DNA of 64,000 nucleotides from Myxococcus stipitatus (GCF_021412625.1 NZ_JAKCFI010000010.1:62001-126000), one strand, 5' to 3'; shown: positions 18,601 to 26,814, counted from the stretch's first letter. Notes: a model not told the origin generated them from the letters alone. Made by a program: numbers and translations.

Positions 18601-19673
18601 CCCTTCTGTACGCTGACGGGGTTGGCGCGCGAGGTGAGGAAGAGGATGGCGACCGAGCGGCGCACCTGCGCGGGGCGCGGCTCGCCCGGCGCCGCGGGCC
18701 GGGGCGGGCTGGGTTCGGTGGGCCGGGCCGCGTGGGTGAGCGCCTCGCGCAGGGCCAGGGCCAGGGCCCCGGCGTGCTCCGGACGGCGCGCGCGCTCCTT
18801 GGCGAGGCACCGCAGCACCACCTCCTCCAGCGCGGGCGGCACCGGCGCGAAGTCGGACGGCGGGGGCGGCCTGAGCGCCAGGTGCGCCTGGAGCACGTCC
18901 GGCGTGTTGCCGAAGAACGGGGGCCGGCCGGTGAGCATCTCGTAGAGCAGCACGCCCAGCGCGTACACGTCCGTGCGCGCGTCCACGTCCGCGTTGCCGG
19001 CGCACTGCTCCGGCGCCATGTACTCCGCGGTGCCCGCGAAGCCGTTGGTGTCGCTCGTGGTGGAGGCCTCCTCGAACAGCGCGTGCCCCTCCACGGTGGC
19101 CGTGCCGCGCACCAGCCCGAAGTCGAACACGCGCACCTGCTTGCTGTCCGGGTCCAGGAACAGGTGCTCCGGCTTCAAGTCACAGTGGGCCAGGCCGCAC
19201 GCGTGGACGCGCGCCACCGCGTCCGCCACGCTCAGCGCCAGGTCCGCCACCTCGTTCAGCGGCAGGGTGTTGGCCGTCTGGGCCAGCTTCTCCGCCAGGG
19301 TGGGCAGGCCCACGTGCTCCATGGCGATGAAGCGCGTGCCCCCCGGCAGGACGCCCACCTCGTACAGCGCCGGCACCGTGGGCGGCCCCAGCAGGCGCAG
19401 CGCCTCCGACTCGCGGACGAGCTGCGCGCGGGCCAGGGGATGTCCGGTGCGGGGTAGCTTGATGGCCACCCGCTGGGCGTCCGCCTCGCGGCGCGCGTGC
19501 AGCAGCACCCCGAACCCGCCTCGCGCCAGGAGCCCCTCCACCTGGTAGCCCGGGATGGGCGGAGGGGGCGGCTCGACGGGCATCGCCCGGCCCGCGCCTT
19601 CGGCGGGTGTGTTCGATGGGCACGGCGCGTGGGAGCCTTCCCAGCGCCGCCCACATGTCTGGCAGCGCGGCAC
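15645..19673 (-). CDS. Ser/Thr kinase - AAA ATPase - TPR giant regulator
   Basis: 1342 residues from a GTG. A short Cys motif (C-x2-C then C-P, residues 4-18) precedes a kinase domain at about 40-315: A-R-G-G-F-G-V Gly loop, A-I-K-L lysine, H-C-D-L-K-P-E-H catalytic loop (HCD instead of HRD), D-F-G and A-P-E. Next comes an alpha/beta stretch (about 340-480) like a degenerate nucleotide cyclase. Then an AAA/STAND-type ATPase with Walker A G-E-R-G-L-G-K-S and Walker B L-C-L-V-I-D-D-A-H. About 500 residues of TPR-like helices close the protein. Non-RD kinase plus ATPase plus TPR matches the PknB-fused transcription-regulator-like sensors common in myxobacteria. No DNA-binding domain is visible. 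Confidence 0.9.
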   Translation of the reverse strand: MPRCQTCGRRWEGSHAPCPSNTPAEGAGRAMPVEPPPPPIPGYQVEGLLARGGFGVLLHARREADAQRVAIKLPRTGHPLARAQLVRESEALRLLGPPTVPALYEVGVLPGGTRFIAMEHVGLPTLAEKLAQTANTLPLNEVADLALSVADAVARVHACGLAHCDLKPEHLFLDPDSKQVRVFDFGLVRGTATVEGHALFEEASTTSDTNGFAGTAEYMAPEQCAGNADVDARTDVYALGVLLYEMLTGRPPFFGNTPDVLQAHLALRPPPPSDFAPVPPALEEVVLRCLAKERARRPEHAGALALALREALTHAARPTEPSPPRPAAPGEPRPAQVRRSVAILFLTSRANPVSVQKGLASYGGHMAFTDGPRIAAVFDPDVGENPVRRAMRAGEGLAERGLATGALVDVSAVTVQRRPTGTPRYLGAILSRADRYPSGPDTQGVLLLSPAAAEAVPEVPCADVPGQPGLLRPASPGFAPRPDITVLQLGSEVLVGRELEMSYLLESARAAVGEAAPTLVTVMGERGLGKSHLSAALLRELQAMLPGARVYGTRSREPVQGDPDGTLRTLLRCALNGFESDQTDTEEQGRAAIMKRLGPTLGTELWPGVAATLGWYAPGGPELQSWAAAPGALRSLAMRATGELLSATARDRPLCLVIDDAHFAEETALDALEYASLAEASVPLWVCVLARPGFERSRPMWGARAARQDTVSLRPLAGEQAQELCRLLLKPVENVPAQAVERIVERAQHVPLYMVELVRGLKRQGLVRQRAPGGSWYLVTDGLEKVPELRLVEWLADRELGALPASLAAHARLCALLGTDFTAATAEGVVRELERDGAAGGFPLDAGHATRRLLDSGLLVSHRQEGLSFRNELLREAVAATLPAAERLRIHHAAYRYFLGPAGASERQRLPRLALHAAAANLREEAAALSIDLAESARGRHAFLDAEAMYTRALELLEPTDELRCLTALRGRGLMRIRIGRYDDSLADFADARERAARMGDTRTRVEVLLDEAMALDWVNDYPRSEARALEAQALASQVDSPYVQVRLLLALGRALFRKGDWQEARAPLEAAAERARRLGDAGYETQVVAQLLLAVILPNLGDIDETARVLAEVVEACTDRGDLFHLGSAINNRRNLWVARKDLASALKDQERFMHLGRELGMVGWEYFAEHNLGELHYQAGDVDAAAPHIARAIALERRHPEVAPRPWALLLQARTMAWTGRQTRARELLAQVRQVLAEGRTGAELSPSEEVLFAMVELATRDSSEEAWEALRERSAQVSVEQEPLEVLEMMGLAALRRGDRDTARRVLEETLARAALLPNLMEGRIRRSLARAWDTTPTA

Positions 19674-19760
19674 GGACGGGACTCTACGCCAAACGCCGCG
19701 GGGATTCAGGCGACCCGGGAGGAGGTCCGGGTGGGACCTCGCTCCTTCGTCACCGGAGGG

Positions 19761-21245
19761 CTACGGGACCTCGAGCGCGCGCAGCACCGTCGCGTCCGAA
19801 TCCGGCGCGCGCACGCGGAGCAGCAGCGCGGCCCCGGACTTCGCGGAGGTGAAGGCGTTGGCGGCCTCGGACGCGCTCGACACCTTGGCGTCATCCACCT
19901 GCACCACCACCATGCCGGGCACCAGGCCGGCGCGCTCGGCGGGGCTGCCGGGCTCCACCGCCATCACCTGCGCGCCGCCGCCCTCGGCGTCACGCAGGCT
20001 GATGCCCAGCTTGCGCGCCACCGGCGCGGCCGAGTTGCGCGGCGCGAGCTCCTCCTCGCCCCGCTGCGCCGGACGCGTGCCCAGCGTCACCTCCAGCGTC
20101 TGGGGCTTGCCGGCGCGCACCACCTCCACCTTCACCTTCGAGTCGGGCTTGAGCAGCGCCACGCTGCGCGTGAGCGAGCCGGCGGACTCCACGGCGCGCC
20201 CCGCCACGGAGGTGATGATGTCCTCCTCCTTCAGGCCGGCCCGGGCCGCGGGGCTGCCGGGGTTGACGCCCGCCACCACCGCGCCCTTGGCCGTGTTCGT
20301 CTTGAGCGCCCGCGCCAGCTCCGGCGTGAGGTCCTGGGCGGCCAGGCCCAGCCAGCCCCGGCGCACCACGCCCGTCTCCTGCAGCTGCGACAACAGCGCC
20401 CTCACCAGGTTGCTGGGCACCGCGAAGCCGATGCCGCTGGCGCCGCCGATGATGGCGGTGTTCATGCCCACCACCTCGCCCTGCATGTTGAACAGCGGCC
20501 CGCCGGAGTTGCCGGGGTTGATGGCCGCGTCCGTCTGGAGGAAGTCGTCGTAGGGGCCGGCGTGGATGTCCCGCGCGCGGGCGGAGAGGATGCCGGCGCT
20601 GACGCTGAAGTCGAGCCCGAACGGATTGCCGATGGCCATCACCGGGTCGCCCACGCGCACCGCGTCCGAGTCGCCCAGCTTCACCGACGGCAGGTCGGAC
20701 GGCGCGCCCTTGAGCTTGAGCAGCGCCACGTCCGTGAGCGGGTCGCGGCCCAGCACCTCCGCGTCGAAGGAGCGCCCGTCGCCCAGCTTCACGCGCACCG
20801 TGTCCGCGTCATCCACCACGTGGTTGTTGGTGAGCACCGTGCCCGCCGGGTCGATGATGAAGCCGGAGCCCAGCCCCTGGCGCGCCGGCGCCTCGCCTTG
20901 CGGCATCATGCCGAAGCGTTCGGCCCACCCGGGCGGCAGCCCCTGGATGGCGGCGACGCGGCGCGGCCGCGCCTTCACCTCCACATAGACGACCGCGCCC
21001 TTCACGGAGTCGACCAGCGGCGCCAGCGAGGTGACGGCGCCGGAGGTGACGGGGTTGAAGCGCGCCTGCTGCACGGGCATGCCGGAGGGCGTGCTCGCGG
21101 CGGCCGCCACGGTGGATTCAGGCACGGAGGAGGCCGCGTGGGCGTCGGAGATGCCCAGGGCCTTGCCGCAGCCAACGCCCAGCGTGGCGGCGGGCAGCAG
21201 CGCCAGGGCACCCAGGAAACGTCGAGAGGGGAGCGAGCAGGCCAT
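19761..21245 (-). CDS. HtrA/DegP-type periplasmic serine protease
   Basis: 494 residues. An N-terminal signal segment with a Cys near residue 26 may give a lipoprotein or a normal Sec export signal. The trypsin-like domain has the complete triad: H142 in T-N-N-H-V-V, D172 in L-T-D-V-A-L-L, and S248 in G-N-S-G-G-P. Two PDZ domains follow (about 305-395 and 410-490), each with a G-L-x-x-(E/G)-D/M carboxylate-binding-like loop. Such proteases degrade or refold damaged envelope proteins and can start stress-signal cascades. It is a single gene 88 bases before the start-side end of the giant kinase gene and divergent from the response regulator. Confidence 0.95.
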   Translation of the reverse strand: MACSLPSRRFLGALALLPAATLGVGCGKALGISDAHAASSVPESTVAAAASTPSGMPVQQARFNPVTSGAVTSLAPLVDSVKGAVVYVEVKARPRRVAAIQGLPPGWAERFGMMPQGEAPARQGLGSGFIIDPAGTVLTNNHVVDDADTVRVKLGDGRSFDAEVLGRDPLTDVALLKLKGAPSDLPSVKLGDSDAVRVGDPVMAIGNPFGLDFSVSAGILSARARDIHAGPYDDFLQTDAAINPGNSGGPLFNMQGEVVGMNTAIIGGASGIGFAVPSNLVRALLSQLQETGVVRRGWLGLAAQDLTPELARALKTNTAKGAVVAGVNPGSPAARAGLKEEDIITSVAGRAVESAGSLTRSVALLKPDSKVKVEVVRAGKPQTLEVTLGTRPAQRGEEELAPRNSAAPVARKLGISLRDAEGGGAQVMAVEPGSPAERAGLVPGMVVVQVDDAKVSSASEAANAFTSAKSGAALLLRVRAPDSDATVLRALEVP

Positions 21246-21521
21246 CGTTCGTTCTCCATGGGCCGGAGGTCATCCGGCCGGAAAGAGTAGGTTCGGCCCG
21301 GGCGTGGGGAGGACGCGGACGCGCTCCTCCTGGAGGGTGGAAAGGGTCAAGCCGCTGGTCGTCCCCCGACTCCCGACGGCCGCCGTGACTGGGGGCGCAT
21401 CTCGCGAGGCCCCACGCCCGAACCGATGTCCGGGCTCAGTGCAGATGTCGGGCCAGCCCCTTCGGCGCGGGCGCTCCCCTCTGGCGCGGGGCCGGCGTGG
21501 GGCGCCATGGGGCCGGGGCGC

Positions 21522-21555
21522 GGGGCAAAGTGCCCCGGACGGGGCATTTCTCCCC
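21522..21555. promoter_or_regulatory. Tandem GGGGCA-N3-TGCCCC palindromes (possible operator)
   Basis: A perfect 15-base dyad (GGGGCA AAG TGCCCC, 21522-21536) is followed by an imperfect copy (21541-21555, GGGGCA TTT CTCCCC) with centres 19 bases apart. The same arrangement occurs at 38937-38967. The spacing of nearly two helical turns suits side-by-side binding of a dimeric protein. An alternative is a hairpin-forming intergenic repeat element. Confidence 0.45.
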
Positions 21556-21590
21556 GGGGCATCCGGCCACACCCCGTGGGGAAGGGGAGG

Positions 21591-21606
21591 TGGCACGTCC
21601 AATGCT
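21591..21606 (+). promoter_or_regulatory. Putative sigma-54 (-24/-12) promoter
   Basis: TGGCACGTCCAATGCT matches the sigma-54 consensus (TGGCAC-N5-TTGCW) with the invariant GG and GC exactly ten bases apart. It lies about 88 bases before the response-regulator start. Sigma-54 promoters are frequent in myxobacteria. No upstream enhancer site was identified. Confidence 0.5.
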
Positions 21607-21694
21607 CAGTCCGCCCGCGCCAGGGCCGCCGCGTCCCTCCGGGTCGGAGGGCTGGATGGCGGGCAGCCCACCACACGGGAAGGAGCCGACATTG

Positions 21695-22156
21695 ATGGGG
21701 CCGGACGAAGAGTGGGAGGAACAAGCGGGAGCCAGGCCGTGGCCGCTCCCTCCGCTGGCGCGTGGCACCCGGCCGCGCGTGCTGTTGGCCGAGGACCAAC
21801 CGGAGATGCGCGCGCTCATGCGCGGAGCGCTGCGACGGCGCGGCTACGACGTCGTGGAGGCCACCGATGGGCCCGGCCTGGTGCAGGCCATCATCGATGG
21901 GTTGCTCGCCAGCCAGACGCAGGTGCCGGACCTCATCGTCACCGACGTGCGCATGCCGGGATACTCGGGCCTGGAGGTCGTCGCGCGGCTGCGGCGCGAG
22001 GGCTGGACGACGCCCGTCATCCTCATCACCGCGTTCGGTGACGCGCAGCTCCACCAGGAGGCGGAGCTGCTCGGGGCGGCGCGCGTGCTGGACAAGCCCT
22101 TCGCCATGGAGGACCTCTGCGACGCGGTGGGGGCACTCGTGCCGACGGGCCATTGA
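21695..22156 (+). CDS. Single-domain response regulator
   Basis: 153 residues from the ATG at 21695, which has an AAGGAG nine bases upstream; longer starts at 21497 run through non-coding-looking sequence. After about 27 leader residues the whole protein is a CheY-like receiver: acidic pair E-D in L-L-A-E-D-Q, phosphoacceptor D in I-V-T-D-V-R-M-P-G, conserved T in L-I-T-A-F-G, and the K-P lysine in L-D-K-P-F. There is no output domain, so it signals by protein contact or phosphotransfer. It is 39 bases from the following membrane-protein gene and may share its transcript. A sigma-54-like promoter lies upstream. Confidence 0.9.
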   Translation: MGPDEEWEEQAGARPWPLPPLARGTRPRVLLAEDQPEMRALMRGALRRRGYDVVEATDGPGLVQAIIDGLLASQTQVPDLIVTDVRMPGYSGLEVVARLRREGWTTPVILITAFGDAQLHQEAELLGAARVLDKPFAMEDLCDAVGALVPTGH

Positions 22157-22195
22157 GCCGCCGGTCCCCCGGGACAGGCGCGCCCGGGGCGCCGT

Positions 22196-23203
22196 GTGCA
22201 CCTCCGGAGGGTGGCGTCCCTGGCCTACATCCGTCGGGTGGTGCTGACCGTGTTGCCGCTCGGCCTGCTGACGATGGCCGCCCTCGTCCTGCGCCACGAG
22301 CTGTCCGAGCTCCGGGGCGGGCAGCTGCTCGGGGCCTTGAAGTCCATCCCGGCCCACCGCGTGCTGCTGGGCCTGGCGTGCGCGGCGTGCAACTACCTGG
22401 CGCTCACGCTGTATGACGTGCTGGCGCTGAGGCACCTGGGCCGCCGGCTGCCCTACCGCCAGGTGGGCTTCGCGTCCTTCGTGGGGTACGCGTTCGGTCA
22501 CAACATCGGCATGTCGTTCCTCACGGGAGGCGGCGTGCGCTACCGGCTGTACGCGGCCCGGGGGCTCAGCGCGCTGGACGTGGCCCAGGTGGGCACGTTC
22601 AACGCGCTGACCTTCTGGGCCGGGTTGCTGGCGGTGGCGGGAGTCGCCCTGATGGTGGACGCGGGGCGGGGCGCGATGGCGCTCCTGCACTTGTCTCCGG
22701 GCTGGGCGCGGCTGCTCGGCGGCGCGCTGCTGGGCGTGCTGGCGCTGTACTTCGTGCTCTGCGCGCGCGTGCGCAGACCGCTGCGGGTGCGTCGCCTGGC
22801 CCTGGAGGTGTCGCTGCCCACGCCGAGACAGGCCGTGGAGCAGCTCGTCGTGTCCTTCATGGACTGGATGCTGGCGGCGATGGTGCTGTGGGTGCTGCTG
22901 CCCCCCGGCGGGCGCGTGTCCCTGGCCACGATGGTGGCCCTGTTCGCCGTGGCGCAGCTGGCCGGGCTCGCCAGCCAGGTGCCGGGCGGGCTGGGCGTGT
23001 TCGACTCCATCATCCTCGCCGCGCTGACGCCCCGGATGCCGCCGGCGCTCGTGCTCGGCATCCTGCTCGTCTACCGCGTCATCTACTACCTGCTGCCCTT
23101 CATGGTGGCCATGTCGATGCTCGCCGCCCACGAGCTGCTCCTGCGCCGCGGGCGACGCTCCCAACGCTGGGCTCCGGTGGAGCAGAGGCGCCGGGAAGCC
23201 TGA
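22196..23203 (+). CDS. LPG-synthase-type integral membrane protein (UPF0104-like)
   Basis: 335 residues from a GTG; a second GTG at 22211 is an alternative. About eight membrane segments are visible. The F-V-G-Y-A-F-G-H-N-I-G...T-G-G-G-V-R-Y-R-L-Y block at about 100-125 and S-Q-V-P-G-G-L-G-V-F near residue 265 are hallmarks of the lysylphosphatidylglycerol synthase transmembrane family (PF03706). In MprF this region flips aminoacylated lipids. The cytosolic aminoacyl-transferase half of MprF is missing, so this is the stand-alone flippase-like form of unknown substrate. It follows the response regulator closely. Confidence 0.9.
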   Translation: MHLRRVASLAYIRRVVLTVLPLGLLTMAALVLRHELSELRGGQLLGALKSIPAHRVLLGLACAACNYLALTLYDVLALRHLGRRLPYRQVGFASFVGYAFGHNIGMSFLTGGGVRYRLYAARGLSALDVAQVGTFNALTFWAGLLAVAGVALMVDAGRGAMALLHLSPGWARLLGGALLGVLALYFVLCARVRRPLRVRRLALEVSLPTPRQAVEQLVVSFMDWMLAAMVLWVLLPPGGRVSLATMVALFAVAQLAGLASQVPGGLGVFDSIILAALTPRMPPALVLGILLVYRVIYYLLPFMVAMSMLAAHELLLRRGRRSQRWAPVEQRRREA

Positions 23204-23402
23204 GCCGGGGCCCGATACCCACCTCGACGCCGGCCCCGTCTCGCGAGCGGGCGTCCAGCCCAGGTCCGTGCAAGTGTCTGTGATTGATGCCATGCGCCTG
23301 AAAACCAGGGCTTCCCGCATTGGTGGCAAGCCGTGTCGACGCGCCCTCGGCGTGCCTTGACTTCGACGCGACTCGCGACTCAACTGCTCGCGTTTCCGCG
23401 AC

Positions 23403-23417
23403 TGCGAATCAATCTCA
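23403..23417 (+). promoter_or_regulatory. Fur-box-like operator before iron-uptake operon
   Basis: TGCGAATCAATCTCA matches 13 of 15 bases of the 7-1-7 Fur core TGAGAATCATTCTCA, inside an unusually A/T-rich patch. It lies 34 bases before the start of the first small membrane-protein gene, where an iron repressor would block transcription. A related box (TGCGANNCANTCTCA shared) precedes the receptor gene at 29641. Confidence 0.65.
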
Positions 23418-23450
23418 ATTTACCGGCGCTGGTGGCCCGCGAGTGAGGAC

Positions 23451-23726
23451 ATGGCGGTATCGACGCTGCTGATGGTGCTGGGCCTCGTCGTGCTGCTTCG
23501 AGGTGTCTCGCTCCCGGCCTGGGCGGGGTGGTGCCTCGTGGTGGGGAGCGTGGGGGGGGCGGTGAGGGCGGAGGGGGTCGCGGTGGGGGTGACGTGCGCG
23601 GCGGTGCTGGCGATGTTGCTGGCGCCGGGGCTCGCGCTGGCGTTGCGGCTGTGGCCGCGCGCGACGCGGTACGCGCTGCCGGTGGGGGCGCTGGGGTTGG
23701 CGTTGCTGTGGTGGGGAGGCGCCTGA
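23451..23726 (+). CDS. Small inner-membrane protein of iron-uptake operon (DUF3325-like)
   Basis: 91 residues from the ATG at 23451, with a GAGTGAGGA ribosome site just upstream. It has three or so hydrophobic segments separated by Arg turns, no signal peptidase site, and a C-terminal W-W-G-G. Its TGA overlaps the ATG of the next gene (TGATG). In other proteobacteria two tiny membrane proteins (DUF3325 and DUF3649) precede a PepSY membrane protein in ferric-siderophore operons. The order and size here match, but family membership is inferred from context. Confidence 0.7.
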   Translation: MAVSTLLMVLGLVVLLRGVSLPAWAGWCLVVGSVGGAVRAEGVAVGVTCAAVLAMLLAPGLALALRLWPRATRYALPVGALGLALLWWGGA

Positions 23727-23983
23727 TGGCCCATCGTCATGGCGTGGGCCGTGTTTCGGCCGCGGTCCTGGGCGCGCCGGCGGCGGCGGTGCTGGCGAGC
23801 CTGGCGGCGGCGGCGGTGTTGCCGGTCGCGGAGGACGTCCGGTGGCTGGTGGCCGTGCTCGGGGTGCTCCCCGCGGTGGCCACGGGCTCGTGTCTGGCGT
23901 TGCTGGCGCGCAGCGCTCCGAGGGCGTGGGTCGGCTCCGTGTTGGTGGCCGTCGTATCGGCCGGGGTCCTGGTGTCGACGTGA
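23726..23983 (+). CDS. Small inner-membrane protein (DUF3649-like)
   Basis: 85 residues from the ATG at 23726, overlapping the previous stop, and its own stop overlaps the GTG of the PepSY gene (GTGA). Two hydrophobic helices (A-A-V-L-A-S-L-A and V-L-G-V-L-P-A-V-A...) flank a short charged loop. The tight overlaps on both sides make this a translationally coupled trio. Role inferred from position: accessory membrane subunit of the iron-uptake or reduction system. Confidence 0.7.
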   Translation: MAHRHGVGRVSAAVLGAPAAAVLASLAAAAVLPVAEDVRWLVAVLGVLPAVATGSCLALLARSAPRAWVGSVLVAVVSAGVLVST

Positions 23984-25527
23984 AGCTGTCGCCCCGGGCC
24001 TATGAAATCCTCTGGGACGCGCATGCCTGGGCGGGGGTGCTCGCGTCGCTGGTCCTCTTCGTGACCTTCTTCCTGGGCGCGTTCGCGCTCTTCGCCGAGG
24101 AGCTGGCGCCCTGGCAGGAGCCGTACTTCCGCGCGCCCGTCGCCGTGTCCGAGGCGCGGGCGGTGGAGCTGGCGCAGCGCTTCGCCCAGCAGGAGGCGGC
24201 GTCGAGGCCCGCGTGGTTCGGCATCTCCCTGCCCACCGCGGAGGAGCCGTGGCTGCGCCTGTGGCGGGTGGCCTCCGACGGCGCCATCCATCCGCTCTGG
24301 GTGGACCCCGTCTCCGGGCGACAGCTCGGCGAGCGCAGCGACCTGGGCGAGTTCCTCAACGCGATGCACTTCCTGGAGCCGATTCCCGGCGGCGCGCACG
24401 TGACGGGCGTCGCGTCGGCCGTGATGGTGCTGCTGGTGGGCACGGGGCTGCTGCTCCAGCTCGGGCGCATGGCGCGGGAGCTCGTGCGCTTCCGTCCCAC
24501 CGCGTCGAAGCGGGTCTTCTGGTCGGACGCGCACAAGGTCATCGGCGTGGTGGCGGCGCCCTTCCTGCTCGTCTTCGCGCTCACCGGCGGCATCCTCTGG
24601 TTGGACGACTGGTTCGAGCCCGCGTTGACGCGCGCGGCGACGAAGGGCGACCCGCATGCGAAGGAGCGCGTCGCGGACTGGCCGCTGGCGCCCGCCGCGT
24701 CCGGCAGGCCCGCGGGTGCGCCCGACCTGGCCCGGGCGCTCGAGGTGGCGAGGCAGCGCTTCCCGGCGTCGACCCATGCCTGGTTCTTCTTCGACCACCT
24801 GGGCGACGAGAACGGCTCCGTGCACCTGCCAGGAGAGCAGGAGGGCACGCTGCACGCCTTCACCCACGTGCGTGTGTCGCGCGCGGGCGAGCTCATCTGG
24901 GCCCGCGAGGCGGGCGGCGGCACCGCGTACACGCGGGTGATGGACCCGCTCTATGGCCTGCACTTCGCCACGTGGGCGCGCTTCCCCGCCAAGGTGCTCT
25001 ACGCGCTGCTCGCCTTCCTCTGTGCCTTCGGCATCCTCGCGGGCAACCTGCTGTGGCTGGAGCGGCGCCGCGCGAAGGCGCCGAACCGCTTCGACGCCAT
25101 GCTCGCGCGGCTGACCTCGGGCGTGTGCGCGGGGCTGGCGCTGGCCGTCGCGTGCCTGTTCGTCGCCAACCAGCTGTTGCCCGGCGGGCTCCCGGACCGC
25201 CCCCGCTGGGAGCACGGCGTCTTCCTGGCCTCGTGGGCGGCGGGCGTGGTCGGCGCCTTCCTGGGCGTGGCGCCCGCGGTCCACGCGCGTCGGCTGCTGC
25301 TCGTCTCCAGCGGCCTGCTGTTCGCGGTGCCGCTGCTCGACTCGGCGCTGACGCTCCGGCTCCCCTTCGGCTCGGGCTCGCACCACGTGCTCGCGACGGA
25401 GGTGGGCCTGGTGTCGCTGGCGCTGCTGCTCGCGGGCGGGGCGGTCGCCATCCGCCGCCTCCAGCGTGTCTCCGTGCCCTCCTCTTCACCCGAGGCGCCC
25501 GACGTCCCGGAGCCGCTCCCGGGCTGA
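23980..25527 (+). CDS. PepSY-associated membrane protein, putative ferric-siderophore reductase
   Basis: 515 residues from a GTG coupled to the previous stop. Four core membrane helices with conserved histidines (W-D-A-H15-A-W-A-G in helix 1, A-M-H-F-L at about 125, S-D-A-H-K-V-I-G at about 185, L-Y-G-L-H at about 325) enclose a large periplasmic domain. This is the PepSY_TM family layout (PF03929), whose paired histidines could hold haem. Homologues in siderophore loci reduce ferric chelates at the inner membrane. The C-terminal 140 residues add further helices. Position between the small membrane proteins and the lipoprotein supports an iron role. Confidence 0.85.
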   Translation: MKLSPRAYEILWDAHAWAGVLASLVLFVTFFLGAFALFAEELAPWQEPYFRAPVAVSEARAVELAQRFAQQEAASRPAWFGISLPTAEEPWLRLWRVASDGAIHPLWVDPVSGRQLGERSDLGEFLNAMHFLEPIPGGAHVTGVASAVMVLLVGTGLLLQLGRMARELVRFRPTASKRVFWSDAHKVIGVVAAPFLLVFALTGGILWLDDWFEPALTRAATKGDPHAKERVADWPLAPAASGRPAGAPDLARALEVARQRFPASTHAWFFFDHLGDENGSVHLPGEQEGTLHAFTHVRVSRAGELIWAREAGGGTAYTRVMDPLYGLHFATWARFPAKVLYALLAFLCAFGILAGNLLWLERRRAKAPNRFDAMLARLTSGVCAGLALAVACLFVANQLLPGGLPDRPRWEHGVFLASWAAGVVGAFLGVAPAVHARRLLLVSSGLLFAVPLLDSALTLRLPFGSGSHHVLATEVGLVSLALLLAGGAVAIRRLQRVSVPSSSPEAPDVPEPLPG

Positions 25528-25567
25528 CCTCTCCCGCGGTTCCCCCCCTCACTGGAGTGCATCGCCG

Positions 25568-26797
25568 ATGAGTCCCTTCCGCCGTTCCACCCTGGCCTCC
25601 ACCGCCACCTCCCTCCTGCTCGCCGTCAGCCTCGTGGGCTGCGGAGACGACGACGAGAAGACCCCGACCCCGCCCCCGGAGACGAAGAAGCCGGCGTACA
25701 GCCTGGCCACGTCCATCTTCTCCCAGGCGGGCAGCGCCACGTACGTGAGCGTCTTCGACTCGTTGGACGTCACGGGGCTCGACCTGAAGCAGGCCCGTGA
25801 GTACACCGGCTTCGCCACGATTGGCGCGGTGGACGGGCTGCTCTTCGTGGGCTCCGGCGAGGCGCCCGAGCTGTCGCGCTACCGCGTGGGCGACGACGGC
25901 TCGCTGACGGAGGCGGGGCGCTTCAGCTTCTCCAACTACGGGCTGACCTCCGCGCCGCTGTACCTCAACCAGTTCGTCGACTCGACGCGCGCGTACATGT
26001 CGCTGGAGGAGTCCAAGCGCGTCCTGTGGAACCCCTCCACGATGGAAATCACCGGCACCGCCGACGCGCCGGGGCTGGACTCGCAGCGCGAGGGGCTGGT
26101 GGTGAAGACGAGCTTCGACCGCGGCCGGGTGACGCGCGGCGACTACGCGTTCCAGGCCTTCTACTGGACGGACGGCACCTTCTACGACTTCTTCCCCAGC
26201 TCGCAGATCGCCGTCTACTCCAAGGCGGATGGCGCCCTGGTGAAGCTCATCGACGCGCCGTGCCCCGGCCTCGACGTGGCGACGCAGGACGAGGCGGGCA
26301 ACATCTACTTCAGCAACTGGGTGTTCAGCGCGGCGGCCCCCGTCATCGAGGGTGACGGCGCCCCCGCCACCTGCGTGGTGCGCATCAAGGCGGGCGAGCT
26401 GGAGCTCGACACGGCGTGGACGCGCTCGCTGTCCGACCTGGTCGGCGGTCGTCAGACGGCCGCGTTCCGCTACCTGGGCAACGGCGTCGGCCTGGTCGCC
26501 GTGTTCCACGACGAGGAGGTCGAAATCAACGCGAACACGGCGCCCTCCGTCGTCACCAGCGAGAGCCACTGGAAGCTGTGGCGGGTGAACCTGGAGACGG
26601 GCACCGCGTCGCAGGTCGACGGCCTGGGCTTCATCGCGGGGGGCTACTACGCCTTCACGCTCGACGCCCGCACCTTCCTGCTGCTGCCGGAGACGGACTA
26701 CTCCAAGACGGTCGTCTGGGAGCTGGGGACCACCGGCGCGCCGACGAAGCGCTTCGAGACGCTGGGCTGGGCGTACCAGTTCGTGAAGGTGCGCTGA
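25568..26797 (+). CDS. Iron-locus surface lipoprotein (beta-propeller-like)
   Basis: 409 residues from the ATG at 25568 with GGAG upstream. A signal peptide ends in the lipobox L-V-G-C (Cys at about 22), then an acidic linker (D-D-D-E-K). The mature part is built of repeating beta-strand motifs (T-Y-V-S-V-F-D, L-L-F-V-G-S-G, S-R-Y-R-V-G-D-D-G-S) resembling a beta-propeller of the DUF4374 type. Lipoproteins of this type accompany TonB receptors in siderophore loci, including the myxochelin loci of myxobacteria. It is last in the Fur-box operon and convergent with the receptor gene. Confidence 0.8.
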   Translation: MSPFRRSTLASTATSLLLAVSLVGCGDDDEKTPTPPPETKKPAYSLATSIFSQAGSATYVSVFDSLDVTGLDLKQAREYTGFATIGAVDGLLFVGSGEAPELSRYRVGDDGSLTEAGRFSFSNYGLTSAPLYLNQFVDSTRAYMSLEESKRVLWNPSTMEITGTADAPGLDSQREGLVVKTSFDRGRVTRGDYAFQAFYWTDGTFYDFFPSSQIAVYSKADGALVKLIDAPCPGLDVATQDEAGNIYFSNWVFSAAAPVIEGDGAPATCVVRIKAGELELDTAWTRSLSDLVGGRQTAAFRYLGNGVGLVAVFHDEEVEINANTAPSVVTSESHWKLWRVNLETGTASQVDGLGFIAGGYYAFTLDARTFLLLPETDYSKTVVWELGTTGAPTKRFETLGWAYQFVKVR

Positions 26798-26814
26798 GGC
26801 GGCTGCCCGCGTGC

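Larger units (their letters stand above)
21246..21694. other. Divergent intergenic region between htrA-like and response regulator genes
   Basis: 449 bases with no convincing gene. Reading frames that cross it show no coding-type third-position bias and start inside low-complexity GC-rich sequence. It must hold the leftward promoter of the protease gene and the rightward promoter of the response regulator. The visible elements are a pair of GGGGCA-N3-TGCCCC palindromes (21522-21555) and a sigma-54-like promoter (21591-21606). Confidence 0.7.

Noticed and set aside
16071..19457. 1128-codon plus-strand open frame
   Set aside because: It lies antisense to the kinase/ATPase/TPR gene. Its His/Gln/Arg-rich product is a by-product of high GC and has no family motif.
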